Source of the DNA: Crossiella sp. SN42
GTDB lineage: Bacteria; Actinomycetota; Actinomycetes; Mycobacteriales; Pseudonocardiaceae
NCBI RefSeq assembly: GCF_023897065.1
Contig: NZ_JAMHIV010000013.1
Location: 62,001-126,000, forward strand
DNA: 64,000 bases
Direction of reading: 5' to 3'
Below the pieces are notes generated by a model that saw nothing but the letters and a program-made list of their open reading frames with translations, was not told where the DNA came from and ran no database searches. The first letter of the stretch is position 1, and each line of letters begins with the position of its first letter. Below are positions 56,004 through 64,000 of the stretch, piece by piece. The position numbers were made by a program, and so were the translations under genes.

Positions 56004-57209
56004 TCACCAGGCGATCGGCATGCTCTTGGGTCCGCGCACGATCATCCGGTTCTTCCAGGTGATGTCCCCGGCCAGGTGCAGCCCCGGCAGCCGGGCCAGC
56101 AGCACCCGCAGCGCCTCCTGCAGCTCCATCCTGGCCAGCATCGCGCCGAGGCAGTGGTGCACGCCGTGCCCGAAGCCCAGGTGCTGGATGTTGGTCCTGG
56201 TCACGTCGAGCACGCCGGGCTCGGTGAACTTCAGCGCGTCCCGGTTGGCCGAACCCACCGACACCAGCACCGGCTCACCCGCCTTGACCAGCACCTCGCC
56301 CACCTGCACGTCCTCGGTGGCGTAGCGCGGGAAACTGGCGCCGACACCGAGTGGCACGAACCGCAGCAGCTCCTCCACCGCGTTCGGGATCAGCTCCGGC
56401 TCGGCCCGCAGCTTCTTCAGCTGGTCCGGGTGCTCCAGCAGCATCCACAGGAAGTTCGGGATCTGGGTCGCGGTGGTCTCGTGGCCGGCCACCAGGATGC
56501 CCACGCACAGGTCGACCAGCTCCAGCTCGGTCAGCCGGTCGCCCACGTCGCGGGCCTCGATCAGCGCGGTCATCAGGTCGTCCCGCGGCCGCTCGCGGTG
56601 CTCGGCGATCAGCCCGGACATGTAGCCGCGCAGGTCCTCCTGGTTCTGCTCCATCTCCTGCGGGGTCAGCCCGGAGGTGGACAGCGCGGCGTCGCTCCAC
56701 ACCCGGAACTGAGGCCGGTCCTCCGGCGGCACGCCGAGCAGCTCGCAGATCACCACCACCGGGATGGGCAGCGCGTACTCCTCCACCAGGTCGGCCGGCG
56801 GGCCCTTCTCGATCAGCCCGGCGACCAGGTCCTCGGCCAGCTGGGCCACCCTGGGCCGCAGCGCCTCGACCCGGCGCATGGTGAAGCCCTTGGCGGCCAG
56901 GGTGCGCAGCCGGGTGTGGTCCGGCGGGTCCATGCCCAGGATGCCGCCGGGCCGGACCACGGGCACCGCCCGGGGCGCGTCCCTGGTCTCGGCCATCGCG
57001 CGGCTGAACCGCTTGTCGCCCAGCACAAATCGGGCGTCGGCGTAGCGGGTGGCCAGCCAGGCGGGCTCGCCGTAGGGCAGTCGCACGCGCAGCATGCCGG
57101 GGGTGTTGCGGATCTGTTCGTAGAGGTCGGACAGGCCGAGGCCCTCGGCTTCGTTGAACGGGTACGGGATCGGGTCCAGATCCCTGGCGGCGGCAGGTGT
57201 GGTGGTCAT
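56004..57209 (-). CDS. Cytochrome P450
   Basis: A 401-residue bacterial P450 with intact motifs: I-helix 'ILVAGHETTATQIPNFLW', ExxR 'EELLRFVPL', heme loop 'GFGHGVHHCLGAMLARMEL'. The ATG at 57209 has GGGAG about 8 nt upstream. A TetR-type operator (57230-57251) lies directly upstream, but no TetR gene adjoins; the nearest are at 58816 and outside this locus. Substrate unknown. Confidence 0.95.
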   Translation of the reverse strand: MTTTPAAARDLDPIPYPFNEAEGLGLSDLYEQIRNTPGMLRVRLPYGEPAWLATRYADARFVLGDKRFSRAMAETRDAPRAVPVVRPGGILGMDPPDHTRLRTLAAKGFTMRRVEALRPRVAQLAEDLVAGLIEKGPPADLVEEYALPIPVVVICELLGVPPEDRPQFRVWSDAALSTSGLTPQEMEQNQEDLRGYMSGLIAEHRERPRDDLMTALIEARDVGDRLTELELVDLCVGILVAGHETTATQIPNFLWMLLEHPDQLKKLRAEPELIPNAVEELLRFVPLGVGASFPRYATEDVQVGEVLVKAGEPVLVSVGSANRDALKFTEPGVLDVTRTNIQHLGFGHGVHHCLGAMLARMELQEALRVLLARLPGLHLAGDITWKNRMIVRGPKSMPIAW

Positions 57210-57229
57210 GTGCGAGCTCCCGACGTGGC

Positions 57230-57251
57230 TTTGTAAGCACTCGCTTACAAA
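57230..57251. promoter_or_regulatory. TetR-type operator of the P450 at 56004
   Basis: TTTGTAAGC-ACTC-GCTTACAAA is a perfect 9+4+9 inverted repeat of classic TetR form, 20 bp upstream of the P450 ATG. The cognate regulator is not adjacent. Confidence 0.82.
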
Positions 57252-57454
57252 GTTAGGCCGGTGTGGGTGAGCCGTCAATGCGCGATCGGGTGGAGTCGGT
57301 TCCCACCGCCTGGCTCTGGTGGCGGCGGGCACTAAGAGGCAGAATTCTTGCCCTATTTCCCCCGGTTTACGCCGAACGGGTGGGTGGGCAAGTGGTCTAT
57401 ACCGCTACTCTCGGTACTAGCCCGATGTGAGCCACGCCATGGGTAGGGGGCCCA

Positions 57455-58819
57455 ATGAGCGGTGCAGAGGAACGCGATCCACCGATCCCATCCTCGACCT
57501 GGGATGAACCGGAGATGCGCATGGCGCTGGTGCGCCGCGATATCTCACGCGTTTACCAGCTATTGCGCCGTCTCGGCATCACTCAGAAGCGTATTGCCGC
57601 CCGGACCGGACAGTCGCAGTCCGAGGTCTCCGAGATCACCAAAGGCCGCCAGGTGATGGCCTATGACGTGCTCGCCCGTATAGGTGATGGGTTGGGCATT
57701 CCGCGTGGTTACATGGGGATGGGTTACTCACCTGGAGTAGCCGTGGATGGGCCATCCGGCGGGAGGGAGGACGAGGACGTGCAACGCCGCAGGTTCCTCG
57801 CCGCCGCCGCGAGCGCTGTCGTCGGTGCGACGCTGGACTTCGGCTGGGGGCAGCTGGGGCCGTTGCGCGATGTGACCAGCCCGACCCCCGTGCCGGGGCG
57901 GCTGGGGCTGGAGGACGTACGGCGGATCGAGGCTGCGACGGGGGCGTTGAAGGCCCTGGACTACCAGCAGGGCGGGGGGTCGGTCCGGGACGCGGCGATC
58001 GCGCATGTCTCCTGGTGCAGACGATTGCTCTCCGCGGACTGCACGGAGGCCGTGCGCGGGCGGCTGCTCAGCGCGGTGGCGAACGCGCATCGCTTCGCCG
58101 GCTGGACCTCCTTCGACGTCGGACTGGCCGACGCCGCCCGCTACCACTACGTGCAGGCGGTGGAGCTGGCCAAACAGGCCGATGACCACGGGCTGATGTG
58201 CAGCGTGCTCTACGCCGCGGCCCGCATCGAGCTGCACAACGGCGCGGTCAACGACGCGCTGAAGCTGTTCCAGCTCGGCGAGATCCCGGCCGCGGACGCC
58301 GGCGACGCGCGCGCCGGCGCGGTGCTCGCGGCCAACCAGGCCTGGGCCTACGGTCGCCTCAACCGGCCCGGCCTGGCGGCCTCGGCGATGGCCCGCGCGC
58401 GCAGGGACTTCGCCCGCGCCCAGGAGTACGGCGAACCGGAACGGCCCAGCTGGGCCGCCTTCTTCACCGCCGCGGACCTGGCCGCCAGCGAGGGCATGAT
58501 GCACCTGGAGATGCGCGACGGCGACCCGTTCCGGGCCATCCCGCTGTTCGAGCACTCCATCGGCCTGCGCACCGAGCTGACCGCGCGCAGCCAGACCTTC
58601 GAGCGGATCGCCCTGGCCACCGGGTATCTGCGCGCGGGGGACCACCGGCTCGGCGTGCCCGCGGCGGTGGCCGCGGTCTCCGCCGCCGAACAGCTCCAGT
58701 CCCGCCGGGTGCTGGACCGGCTCACTCCGCTGAAGGAGGAGGCGGCCCGCCGCCGGGACCCGGACTGCCAGCAACTGGTGCACGAGATCACCACGGTGCA
58801 GTCGCAGTACGCCGCTTAG
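57455..58819 (+). CDS. XRE-family regulator with TPR-like helical domain
   Basis: A 454-residue actinobacterial regulator. The Cro/C1-type HTH is at ~30-85 ('RRLGITQKRIAARTGQSQSE', 'VSEITKGRQVMAYDVLARIG'), followed by a Pro/Gly linker with an 'RRRFLAAAASAVVGATLDF' hydrophobic stretch and a long helical TPR-like region (~160-454). Such proteins often control secondary metabolism or development and sense peptides or proteins. Its 3' end overlaps that of the convergent TetR gene by 4 bp. Confidence 0.9.
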   Translation: MSGAEERDPPIPSSTWDEPEMRMALVRRDISRVYQLLRRLGITQKRIAARTGQSQSEVSEITKGRQVMAYDVLARIGDGLGIPRGYMGMGYSPGVAVDGPSGGREDEDVQRRRFLAAAASAVVGATLDFGWGQLGPLRDVTSPTPVPGRLGLEDVRRIEAATGALKALDYQQGGGSVRDAAIAHVSWCRRLLSADCTEAVRGRLLSAVANAHRFAGWTSFDVGLADAARYHYVQAVELAKQADDHGLMCSVLYAAARIELHNGAVNDALKLFQLGEIPAADAGDARAGAVLAANQAWAYGRLNRPGLAASAMARARRDFARAQEYGEPERPSWAAFFTAADLAASEGMMHLEMRDGDPFRAIPLFEHSIGLRTELTARSQTFERIALATGYLRAGDHRLGVPAAVAAVSAAEQLQSRRVLDRLTPLKEEAARRRDPDCQQLVHEITTVQSQYAA

Positions 58820-59505
58820 GCCGTTCCTGGCCCGGCCTCCCGCTGGGCCAGGACCCGCTCCAGCCCGGTGATCAGCAGGTCCAGCCCGAACTCGTACTGG
58901 GCGTCGCCGTTGCTGCGGTTGAGCTCCGGCACCAGGTCCACCAGGGTCGGATACCTGGTGCGGGACAAGGAGTCCATCGTCTCGCGCAGCTGGCGGCGGC
59001 CCTCCCGGTCGGCCAGCTGCCGGCTCAGCTGCACCTCCCAGGCGGCCACCCCGAGCACGTGGTTGAACAGGGTCAGGTAGGCCCGGGTGGCGGAGTCGCG
59101 GTCGAAGCCGGCCGAGCGCAGCACGCTGAGCAGCGCCTCCACCGCGTGCGGCACCTCGTGCCCGGCCAGCGGGCGCGCGGTGAACAGCTGCACCAGGCAC
59201 GGGTGGGCCAGCATCATGCCGCGGATGCCCCGGCAGGTCAGCCGGACCCGCTCCTGCCAGGTGTCCCCGCCCAGCTGGATCGGGTGCTGGGCCATCGCGT
59301 GGTCGCGCACGGCATCCAGGAGCTCGTCCCGGCCGCGGAAGTAGGTGTAGAGGGCCATCGGGCCGACGCCGAGCCGTTTGGCCAGAGCGCGCATGCCGAA
59401 GGAGTCGACGCCCTCGGCGTCCATCAGTTCCAGCGCGGTGCGCACGATCAGCTCGGGGTTGAGCGTGTTGCGGGGCGCGCGCTTGCGCTGGAGCTGTTCG
59501 GTCAT
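58816..59505 (-). CDS. TetR-family regulator (tetracycline-repressor-type C-terminal domain)
   Basis: A 229-residue TetR with HTH 'SFGMRALAKRLGVGPMALYT' (~35-54) and a TetR_C_1-type ligand domain ('LDAVRDHAMAQHPIQLGGDT', 'LTLFNHVLGVAAWEV'). It is divergent from the quinone-oxidoreductase-SDR operon, with a GTAC-rich operator region between, so it likely represses that operon. Confidence 0.9.
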   Translation of the reverse strand: MTEQLQRKRAPRNTLNPELIVRTALELMDAEGVDSFGMRALAKRLGVGPMALYTYFRGRDELLDAVRDHAMAQHPIQLGGDTWQERVRLTCRGIRGMMLAHPCLVQLFTARPLAGHEVPHAVEALLSVLRSAGFDRDSATRAYLTLFNHVLGVAAWEVQLSRQLADREGRRQLRETMDSLSRTRYPTLVDLVPELNRSNGDAQYEFGLDLLITGLERVLAQREAGPGTA

Positions 59506-59517
59506 GGTTGCCTCCTC

Positions 59518-59547
59518 CTTACTGTACAGCGTACTGTACGGCGTAAG
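59518..59547. promoter_or_regulatory. TetR operator region with repeated GTAC half-sites
   Basis: CTTAC and GTAAG bracket four GTAC/GTA-type half-sites (TGTACAGCGTAC, CTGTACGGCGTA) in 30 bp between the divergent TetR and oxidoreductase genes. Likely a double operator. Confidence 0.65.
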
Positions 59548-59585
59548 TTAGAAGTCGGCACTGGGGCAGGCAGAGGGAGCGGCAC

Positions 59586-60542
59586 GTGCGCGCGGTACAG
59601 ATCACCGAGTTCGGCGGACCCGAGGTCATGACCCTGGTCGAGCTGCCGGACCCGGTCGCTGCGGAGGGGCAGGTGCTGGTCGAGGTCGACCGCGCAGGCG
59701 TCAACTACGGCGACACCCACAACGTGGAGAACTCCTACCTGGCCCCGGCGAAGCTGCCGCTGATCCCCGGCGGCGAGGTCATCGGCCGCACCGCGGACGG
59801 GCGCAGGGTGATCGCGCTGATCGACTCCGGCGGCTACGCCAGCAAGGTCGTCGCCGCGCCGCAGCGCCTGTTCGAGGTGCCCGAGGACATCTCGCACGGT
59901 GACGCGCTGGCGCTGATCTGCCAGGGCACCACCGCCTGGCACATCCTCAGGACCTCGGCCCGGATCCAGCCCGGCGAGTCCGTGGTGGTGCACGCCGCCG
60001 CCGGTGGCGTCGGCTCCCTGGCCGTGCAGCTGGCCAAGGTCTTCGGCGCGGGCACCGTGATCGCCACCGCCTCCACCGAGGACAAGCGCAAGCTGGCCCT
60101 GGACCTCGGCGCGGACGTCGCGGTCGACGGCGACCCCGACGGCCTGGCCGAGCGGCTGCGGGAAGCCAACGGCGGCAAGCGGATCGACGTGGTCCTGGAG
60201 ATGGTCGGCGGGCCGGTCTTCGACGCCTCGCTGAGCGTGCTGGCCCCCTTCGGCCGGATCGTGGCCTACGGCAGCGCGGGCCGGGTGCAGCCCACCCCGG
60301 TGCTGCCCGCCAAGCTGATGCGCGGCTCGCTGTCCATCGTCGGCTTCTGGCTGATCGACTGCCTGCGCAACCCGGCCGAGCTGGTGCAGGCCCCCTTCGA
60401 CGAGATGGTCGAGCTGGTGCGCGCGGGCAAGCTGCGCCCGCAGATCGGCGGCGAGTACCCGATGTCGGCCGCCCGCACCGCACACGAGGACCTGCGCGCC
60501 CGCCGCACCGTCGGCAAGCTCGTGCTGGACCCCGCCCAGTGA
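59586..60542 (+). CDS. Zinc-independent quinone oxidoreductase (MDR superfamily)
   Basis: A 318-residue medium-chain reductase. It starts 'MRAVQITEFGGPEVMTLVEL'; the NADPH-binding motif is 'HAAAGGVGSLAVQLAK' (~138-153). Zinc ligands are absent, as expected of the quinone-oxidoreductase branch. Its stop overlaps the SDR start (GTGA). With the TetR at 58816 and the SDR it forms an inducible xenobiotic-reduction module. Confidence 0.92.
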   Translation: MRAVQITEFGGPEVMTLVELPDPVAAEGQVLVEVDRAGVNYGDTHNVENSYLAPAKLPLIPGGEVIGRTADGRRVIALIDSGGYASKVVAAPQRLFEVPEDISHGDALALICQGTTAWHILRTSARIQPGESVVVHAAAGGVGSLAVQLAKVFGAGTVIATASTEDKRKLALDLGADVAVDGDPDGLAERLREANGGKRIDVVLEMVGGPVFDASLSVLAPFGRIVAYGSAGRVQPTPVLPAKLMRGSLSIVGFWLIDCLRNPAELVQAPFDEMVELVRAGKLRPQIGGEYPMSAARTAHEDLRARRTVGKLVLDPAQ

Positions 60543-61378
60543 CCGCGCTGCGGGAGCTGACCGGCAAGGTCGCCGTCATCACCGGCGCGGCCGGCGGCAT
60601 CGGCACCGCGCTGGCGCACACCTTCGCCGCGCAGGGCGCTCAGCTGGTTCTGTCCGATGTGGACGGTGACGCGCTGGACGCGCTGGTGGAGTCCTTCGGG
60701 GACAAGGCCATCGGCGTCCGGGCCGACGTGGCCAAGGCCGAGGACGTGGAGGCCCTGGCCGAGCGGACCTACGCGGAGTTCGGCGCCGCGCACGTGCTGT
60801 GCAACAACGCGGGCATCGGCACTTCCAACCTGTTCTGGCGGATCAGCCTGGCGGAGTGGAAGCGCGCGATCGACATCAACCTGTGGGGCGTGATCCACGG
60901 CATGCACGCCTTCCTGCCCAGGATGATGCGCCAGGACCAGGGCCACATCGTCAACACCGCGTCCATGAGCGGCCTGCTGGCCGGCATGGGTACCAGCGCC
61001 TACGCCGCGACCAAGCACGCGGTGGTCGGCCTGACCGAGACGGTGCAGCACGAGCTGGCGCTCACCGGCTCCCCGCTGCGCACCTCGGTGCTCTGCCCGG
61101 CCTGGACCCGCTCCAACATCGCCGCCAGCACCCCGCCCGCGGCCGGGGAGGGGCCGGAGGCGGAGCTGATGGCCAAGTCCAGCGAGGCGATCAGCGCCGC
61201 GGTGCGGAATGGCAAGCCCGCGTCCGAGGTCGCCGAGGCGGTGCTGGACGCGGTGCGGGAGCAGCGGTTCTGGGTGCTCACCCACCCGGAGTTCTCGCCG
61301 GTGGTCACCGACCGGTTCGCCAGGGCGGTCACCGGCGCGGACCCGGTGGTGCCGCCGGTGATCCCGAAGCAGCGCTGA
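60539..61378 (+). CDS. Short-chain dehydrogenase/reductase
   Basis: A 279-residue classical SDR: cofactor motif 'TGAAGGIG' (~15-22), 'NNAGIG', catalytic Ser in 'TASMSG', and 'YAATKHAV' for Tyr/Lys. It is translationally coupled to the upstream quinone oxidoreductase. Substrate unknown; probably acts on the same compound class. Confidence 0.92.
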   Translation: MTALRELTGKVAVITGAAGGIGTALAHTFAAQGAQLVLSDVDGDALDALVESFGDKAIGVRADVAKAEDVEALAERTYAEFGAAHVLCNNAGIGTSNLFWRISLAEWKRAIDINLWGVIHGMHAFLPRMMRQDQGHIVNTASMSGLLAGMGTSAYAATKHAVVGLTETVQHELALTGSPLRTSVLCPAWTRSNIAASTPPAAGEGPEAELMAKSSEAISAAVRNGKPASEVAEAVLDAVREQRFWVLTHPEFSPVVTDRFARAVTGADPVVPPVIPKQR

Positions 61379-61380
61379 GC

Positions 61381-62316
61381 TCAGCCGTGCAGCTCGCGGT
61401 ACACCGCCGCGGCCCCCGGGTGCAGGGGGATCGCGGCGGTGCTGATCAACGTCCGCTGGTCCAGGAACTGGATGCCCAGCGCCTCCTGCGGGATCAGCCG
61501 GTCCGCCCTGGTGAGCAGCACCCTGGTCACCGCCGCCGCCACTTCGGCCGGCAGGTCTTCCCGGCACACCACCAGGTTCGCCACCCCGATGGTGGGCACC
61601 GCCCGCGGCGCGCGGTACACCCCGCTGGGCACCGACACCTGCTCGTACACCGGCCCGTGCGCCTCGCGCAGCGCGGGCAGCACATCTTCCAGGGGTAGCA
61701 GGCGGATCGGGGTGCGGATGTCCAGCTGTTCCAAGGCCGGGGTGGGCACGCCGCCGGACCAGACCAGGGCGTCCACCGAGCCCTCGGCCAGCGCTGAGGC
61801 CGCCTCGGCCAGGCGCAGCTGCGGACCGGGTGTCAGGCCGAGCCGGGCGGTGATCCGCTGGGCGAGCAGGGCCGCGCCGGAACCCGGTGCGCCCATGGCG
61901 ATCCGGCGGCCGGCCAGGTCGGCCATCCGGCGGGCCGGGCTGGCGGCCGGGACCGCGACCTGGAGGTAGTTCTCATAGATCCGGCCCAGCGCGCGCAGCG
62001 GCACCGGCCCGGTGAACGGGCTGGTGCCGCCGACCGCGGCCTCGCAGGCGTCGGCGTGTGCCAGCGCCAGGTCGACCTGCCGCGCGCCGAGCTGGCGCAG
62101 GTTGTCCACGCTGGCCTGGGTCTGGGCCGGGGTGCAGCGCAGTTTCGGGGTGGCTGAGGAGACCTCGGCGGCCAGCCGGGTGGCGAAGGCCAGGTACGGG
62201 CCGCCGGGTTCGCCCGCGCCGATGGACAGCGGCCGGGCCGGACCGGTGTAGTCGGCGGTGGTGCAGGCCACGGCGGCCAGCGGGACGAGCAGGAAGGCGC
62301 GGCGGGACAGGCTCAT
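61381..62316 (-). CDS. TAXI-family TRAP-type solute-binding lipoprotein
   Basis: A 311-residue extracytoplasmic binding protein of the TAXI class. The N-terminus 'SRRAFLLVPLAAVACTTA' combines a twin-arginine-like signal with a lipobox (Cys ~18). 'GGPYLAFATRLAAEV' and 'AMGAPGSGAALLAQRI' are family motifs. Its ATG overlaps the histidine kinase stop (ATGA), so it is co-transcribed with a two-component system. No TRAP permease is visible, so it may serve as the signal-sensing partner of the kinase rather than in transport. Confidence 0.88.
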   Translation of the reverse strand: MSLSRRAFLLVPLAAVACTTADYTGPARPLSIGAGEPGGPYLAFATRLAAEVSSATPKLRCTPAQTQASVDNLRQLGARQVDLALAHADACEAAVGGTSPFTGPVPLRALGRIYENYLQVAVPAASPARRMADLAGRRIAMGAPGSGAALLAQRITARLGLTPGPQLRLAEAASALAEGSVDALVWSGGVPTPALEQLDIRTPIRLLPLEDVLPALREAHGPVYEQVSVPSGVYRAPRAVPTIGVANLVVCREDLPAEVAAAVTRVLLTRADRLIPQEALGIQFLDQRTLISTAAIPLHPGAAAVYRELHG

Positions 62317-63716
62317 CCGGCCGCCCTGGGGAGTCCGATGTGGACGGACAGGCCGTGCGGCTCGGCCCGGTGCAGGATCAGCTCGCCGCCGTGCGCGGTG
62401 AGCAGCTGTTCGGCGATGGCCAGGCCCAGCCCGCTGCCCCGGCTGCCGCGGTGCTCCTGGGACCGCCAGAACCGTTCGGTGGCCAGCGCCAGCTCCTCGG
62501 CGGTGAGGCCGGGGCCGGTGTCGGTGACGGTGAGCCGCAGCGTTTCGGGCTCGGCCAGCAGGCGCAGGGTGACCGTGGCGCCGGACCCGGCGTACTTGAT
62601 CGCGTTGTCCAGCACCACATCGAGGACCTGGGCCAGCTCCTCGGCCGGGAACGCGGCCAGCACGGGCGTGGCCGGAGCGCCGCCGATCCGCAGGGTGATC
62701 CCGGCGGCGTCGGCCGCGGCCGACCAGGCGTCCCTGCGGTCGGCCAGCACCAGCAGCGGCTCGCAGTCGGCCGCGGGCTCCTCCGGGGTGGCGGGGGCGC
62801 GCAGCTCGGCGGCCCGGTTCTCCGCGCTGGCCAGGGTGAGCAGCCCGTCCAGCAACGACTCCAGCCGGTCCACCTCGCCGAGCACCGACTGGTAGGAGCG
62901 CTGCGCGGGCTCGGCCACCGAGGGCCCGAGCGCGTCCACCCGCAGCCGCAGCGCGGTCATCGGGTTGCGCAGCTGATGGGAGGCCTCGGCGACCAGGCGG
63001 CGCTGCCGTTCGGCCGCGTCGGAGACCGAGTCCGACATCTGGTTGAAGGCCGCGGCCACCGTGCGCAGCTCGCTCGGCCCGTGCACCGCGACCTGGGCGT
63101 GCGGCTCCCCGGAGGCGACCGCGCGCACCCCGCGTTCCAGCTCCCGCAACGGCCGCAGCACCCAGCGGGAGACCCCCAGCGCCAGTGCGGCGCAGGCGAT
63201 CGCGGCGGCCAGCGCGCCCAGCAGCACCACCACCCAGCGGCGCGCGATGTCCCCCGCCGCCGCGGTCACGTCGGCGCGCAGCACCACCGCGCCGGTGACC
63301 CGGATGCCGGTGCCGACCGGGCGGGCCAGCAGCACCGGCTCGGCCGACCACGGCGTCAGGGAGTCCACTGTGGACGCTCGCTCGTTGCGCAGCGCGCCGT
63401 CGACCAGGCGCACCACCGCCGGGTCAGTGGGGCGCAGGTCGCCGGTGGCCACCAGGGACTGCCGCCGGGTGTCCACCACCAGCACCGCCTCGCCGTAGAG
63501 CTCGCCGTAGCGGCGGACCTCCGCGGTCAGCGTGCCCAGGTCGGCGGTGGCGTTGGCGGTGTCGGCCAGCGCGGCGAAGCGGTCCAGGTCCGCGGTGCGG
63601 GAGAGCAGCAGCTGCTGGGTGCGTTCGGCCGCGGTGCTCATCAGCAGCGGCCAGGCGAAGGCGGCCACCGCGAGCACCGCGAAGGCCAGCAGCGCCGCCA
63701 GCAGCCGCCCGCGCAC
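62313..63716 (-). CDS. Two-component sensor histidine kinase
   Basis: A 467-residue membrane kinase. Two membrane helices (~4-24 and ~160-182) flank an extracytoplasmic sensor. A HAMP domain follows, then the phospho-His in 'VAEASHQLRNPMTALRLRVD' (~263), N-box 'LDVVLDNAIKYAG', G1 'VTDTGPGL' and G2 'GSRGSGLGLAI'. The GTG at 63716 overlaps the response-regulator stop (TAGTG). It is middle gene of a regulator-kinase-TAXI operon, suggesting the binding protein modulates the sensor. Confidence 0.94.
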   Translation of the reverse strand: MRGRLLAALLAFAVLAVAAFAWPLLMSTAAERTQQLLLSRTADLDRFAALADTANATADLGTLTAEVRRYGELYGEAVLVVDTRRQSLVATGDLRPTDPAVVRLVDGALRNERASTVDSLTPWSAEPVLLARPVGTGIRVTGAVVLRADVTAAAGDIARRWVVVLLGALAAAIACAALALGVSRWVLRPLRELERGVRAVASGEPHAQVAVHGPSELRTVAAAFNQMSDSVSDAAERQRRLVAEASHQLRNPMTALRLRVDALGPSVAEPAQRSYQSVLGEVDRLESLLDGLLTLASAENRAAELRAPATPEEPAADCEPLLVLADRRDAWSAAADAAGITLRIGGAPATPVLAAFPAEELAQVLDVVLDNAIKYAGSGATVTLRLLAEPETLRLTVTDTGPGLTAEELALATERFWRSQEHRGSRGSGLGLAIAEQLLTAHGGELILHRAEPHGLSVHIGLPRAAG

Positions 63717-64000
63717 TACAGCTCCAGCCGGTAGCCGAAGCCGCGGATGGTGCTGATCAGGTTGGGGCGGCCCAGCTTCGCCCGCAGCTGCGCGATGTGC
63801 ACGTCCAGCGACCGGGAGATCGCCAGGTAGGCGTCGCCCCACAGCTCGTCCATCAGCTGCTGGCGGCTCACCGCCGCGCCCGCGCGCCGGGCCAGCGCGG
63901 CCAGCAGGTCGAACTCCTTGGCGGTCAACGAGACCAGCTCTCCGCCTGCCTCCACCCGGCGACCGGCCAGGTCGATGCGCACATCGCCCGCGGTGATTTC
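63716..64000 (-). CDS. Response regulator, OmpR/PhoB type (3' part only)
   Basis: Only the C-terminal ~94 residues lie in the window: a winged-helix DNA-binding domain with 'LVSLTAKEFDLLAALARRAG', 'SRSLDVHIAQLRAKLGRPN' and the terminal 'ISTIRGFGYRLEL'. The receiver domain is beyond the right edge. The stop overlaps the kinase start by one base, so the two are coupled. Confidence 0.93.
   Translation of the reverse strand, partial: EITAGDVRIDLAGRRVEAGGELVSLTAKEFDLLAALARRAGAAVSRQQLMDELWGDAYLAISRSLDVHIAQLRAKLGRPNLISTIRGFGYRLEL

Overview
The window is high-GC actinobacterial chromosome. It carries an ergothioneine cluster (egtABCD), a mycothiol S-conjugate amidase (mca), AcnR/aconitase, a RipA-type NlpC/P60 hydrolase, several P450s, many TetR regulators, frequent GTG starts and 4-base ATGA/GTGA gene overlaps. 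Together these suggest a Pseudonocardiales-type organism; that is inference and I cannot name the genus. I saw no rRNA, tRNA, CRISPR array, transposase or phage genes.

Layout. 0.2-4.5 kb: a LacI regulator divergent from a Gfo/Idh oxidoreductase, a DUF993 aldolase-like protein and a TIM-barrel isomerase, with a perfect LacI-type operator between them. 4.7-13.3 kb: POT peptide transporter, TetR-P450 pair, DUF1707 protein, secreted hydrolase and trypsin-like protease, TauE/SafE exporter, GntR regulator, and an AcnR-like TetR. 13.5-16.1 kb: a secreted CBM/FN3/sugar-dehydrogenase protein fused to a PEBP domain. 16.6-20.9 kb: egtABCD, translationally coupled and without egtE. 20.9-29.2 kb: deazaflavin-type nitroreductase, a 21-residue-repeat protein, SRPBCC protein, mca with a divergent TetR and a strong operator array, a Cys/Met PLP lyase with a divergent MocR regulator, and a Tat-exported phosphoesterase-LamG protein. 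29.4-32.2 kb: secreted hydrolase and an orphan glutamate-binding lipoprotein. 32.2-32.8 kb: a gene-free stretch packed with three long hairpins.

32.9-54.4 kb keeps the order of the mycobacterial acn-ripA-moxR1-DUF58-VWA region, but opened up. Between acnA and ripA lie an ABC exporter, a VOC protein and an acyl-CoA ligase. Between ripA and moxR sits about 10 kb of accessory genes: a rifampicin-monooxygenase-like flavoprotein preceded by a possible leader peptide, an SDR, a DMT transporter, a NACHT NTPase that may be an anti-phage protein, FMN reductase/MarR, MobA and TetR/P450. AcnR is not beside acnA as in mycobacteria but about 20 kb away; AcnR-box-like sequences precede both genes.

54.4-64 kb: S41 peptidase and ArsR-like regulator, a P450 with a TetR-type operator, an XRE-TPR regulator, TetR with a quinone oxidoreductase-SDR operon, and a response regulator-histidine kinase-TAXI lipoprotein operon running off the right edge.

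Most unusual signals: (1) two homologous long hairpins at 32.24-32.39 and 32.62-32.78 kb in opposite orientation, with a nearly identical 44-nt loop, unrelated but fully paired outer stems, and a conserved internal loop that fits a kink-turn; (2) 13-bp near-palindromes (GTCCACTGTGGAC and GTCCGATGTGGAC) repeated exactly at least nine times, mostly inside genes and in different reading frames; (3) a 138-bp hairpin upstream of egtA; (4) the NACHT protein.
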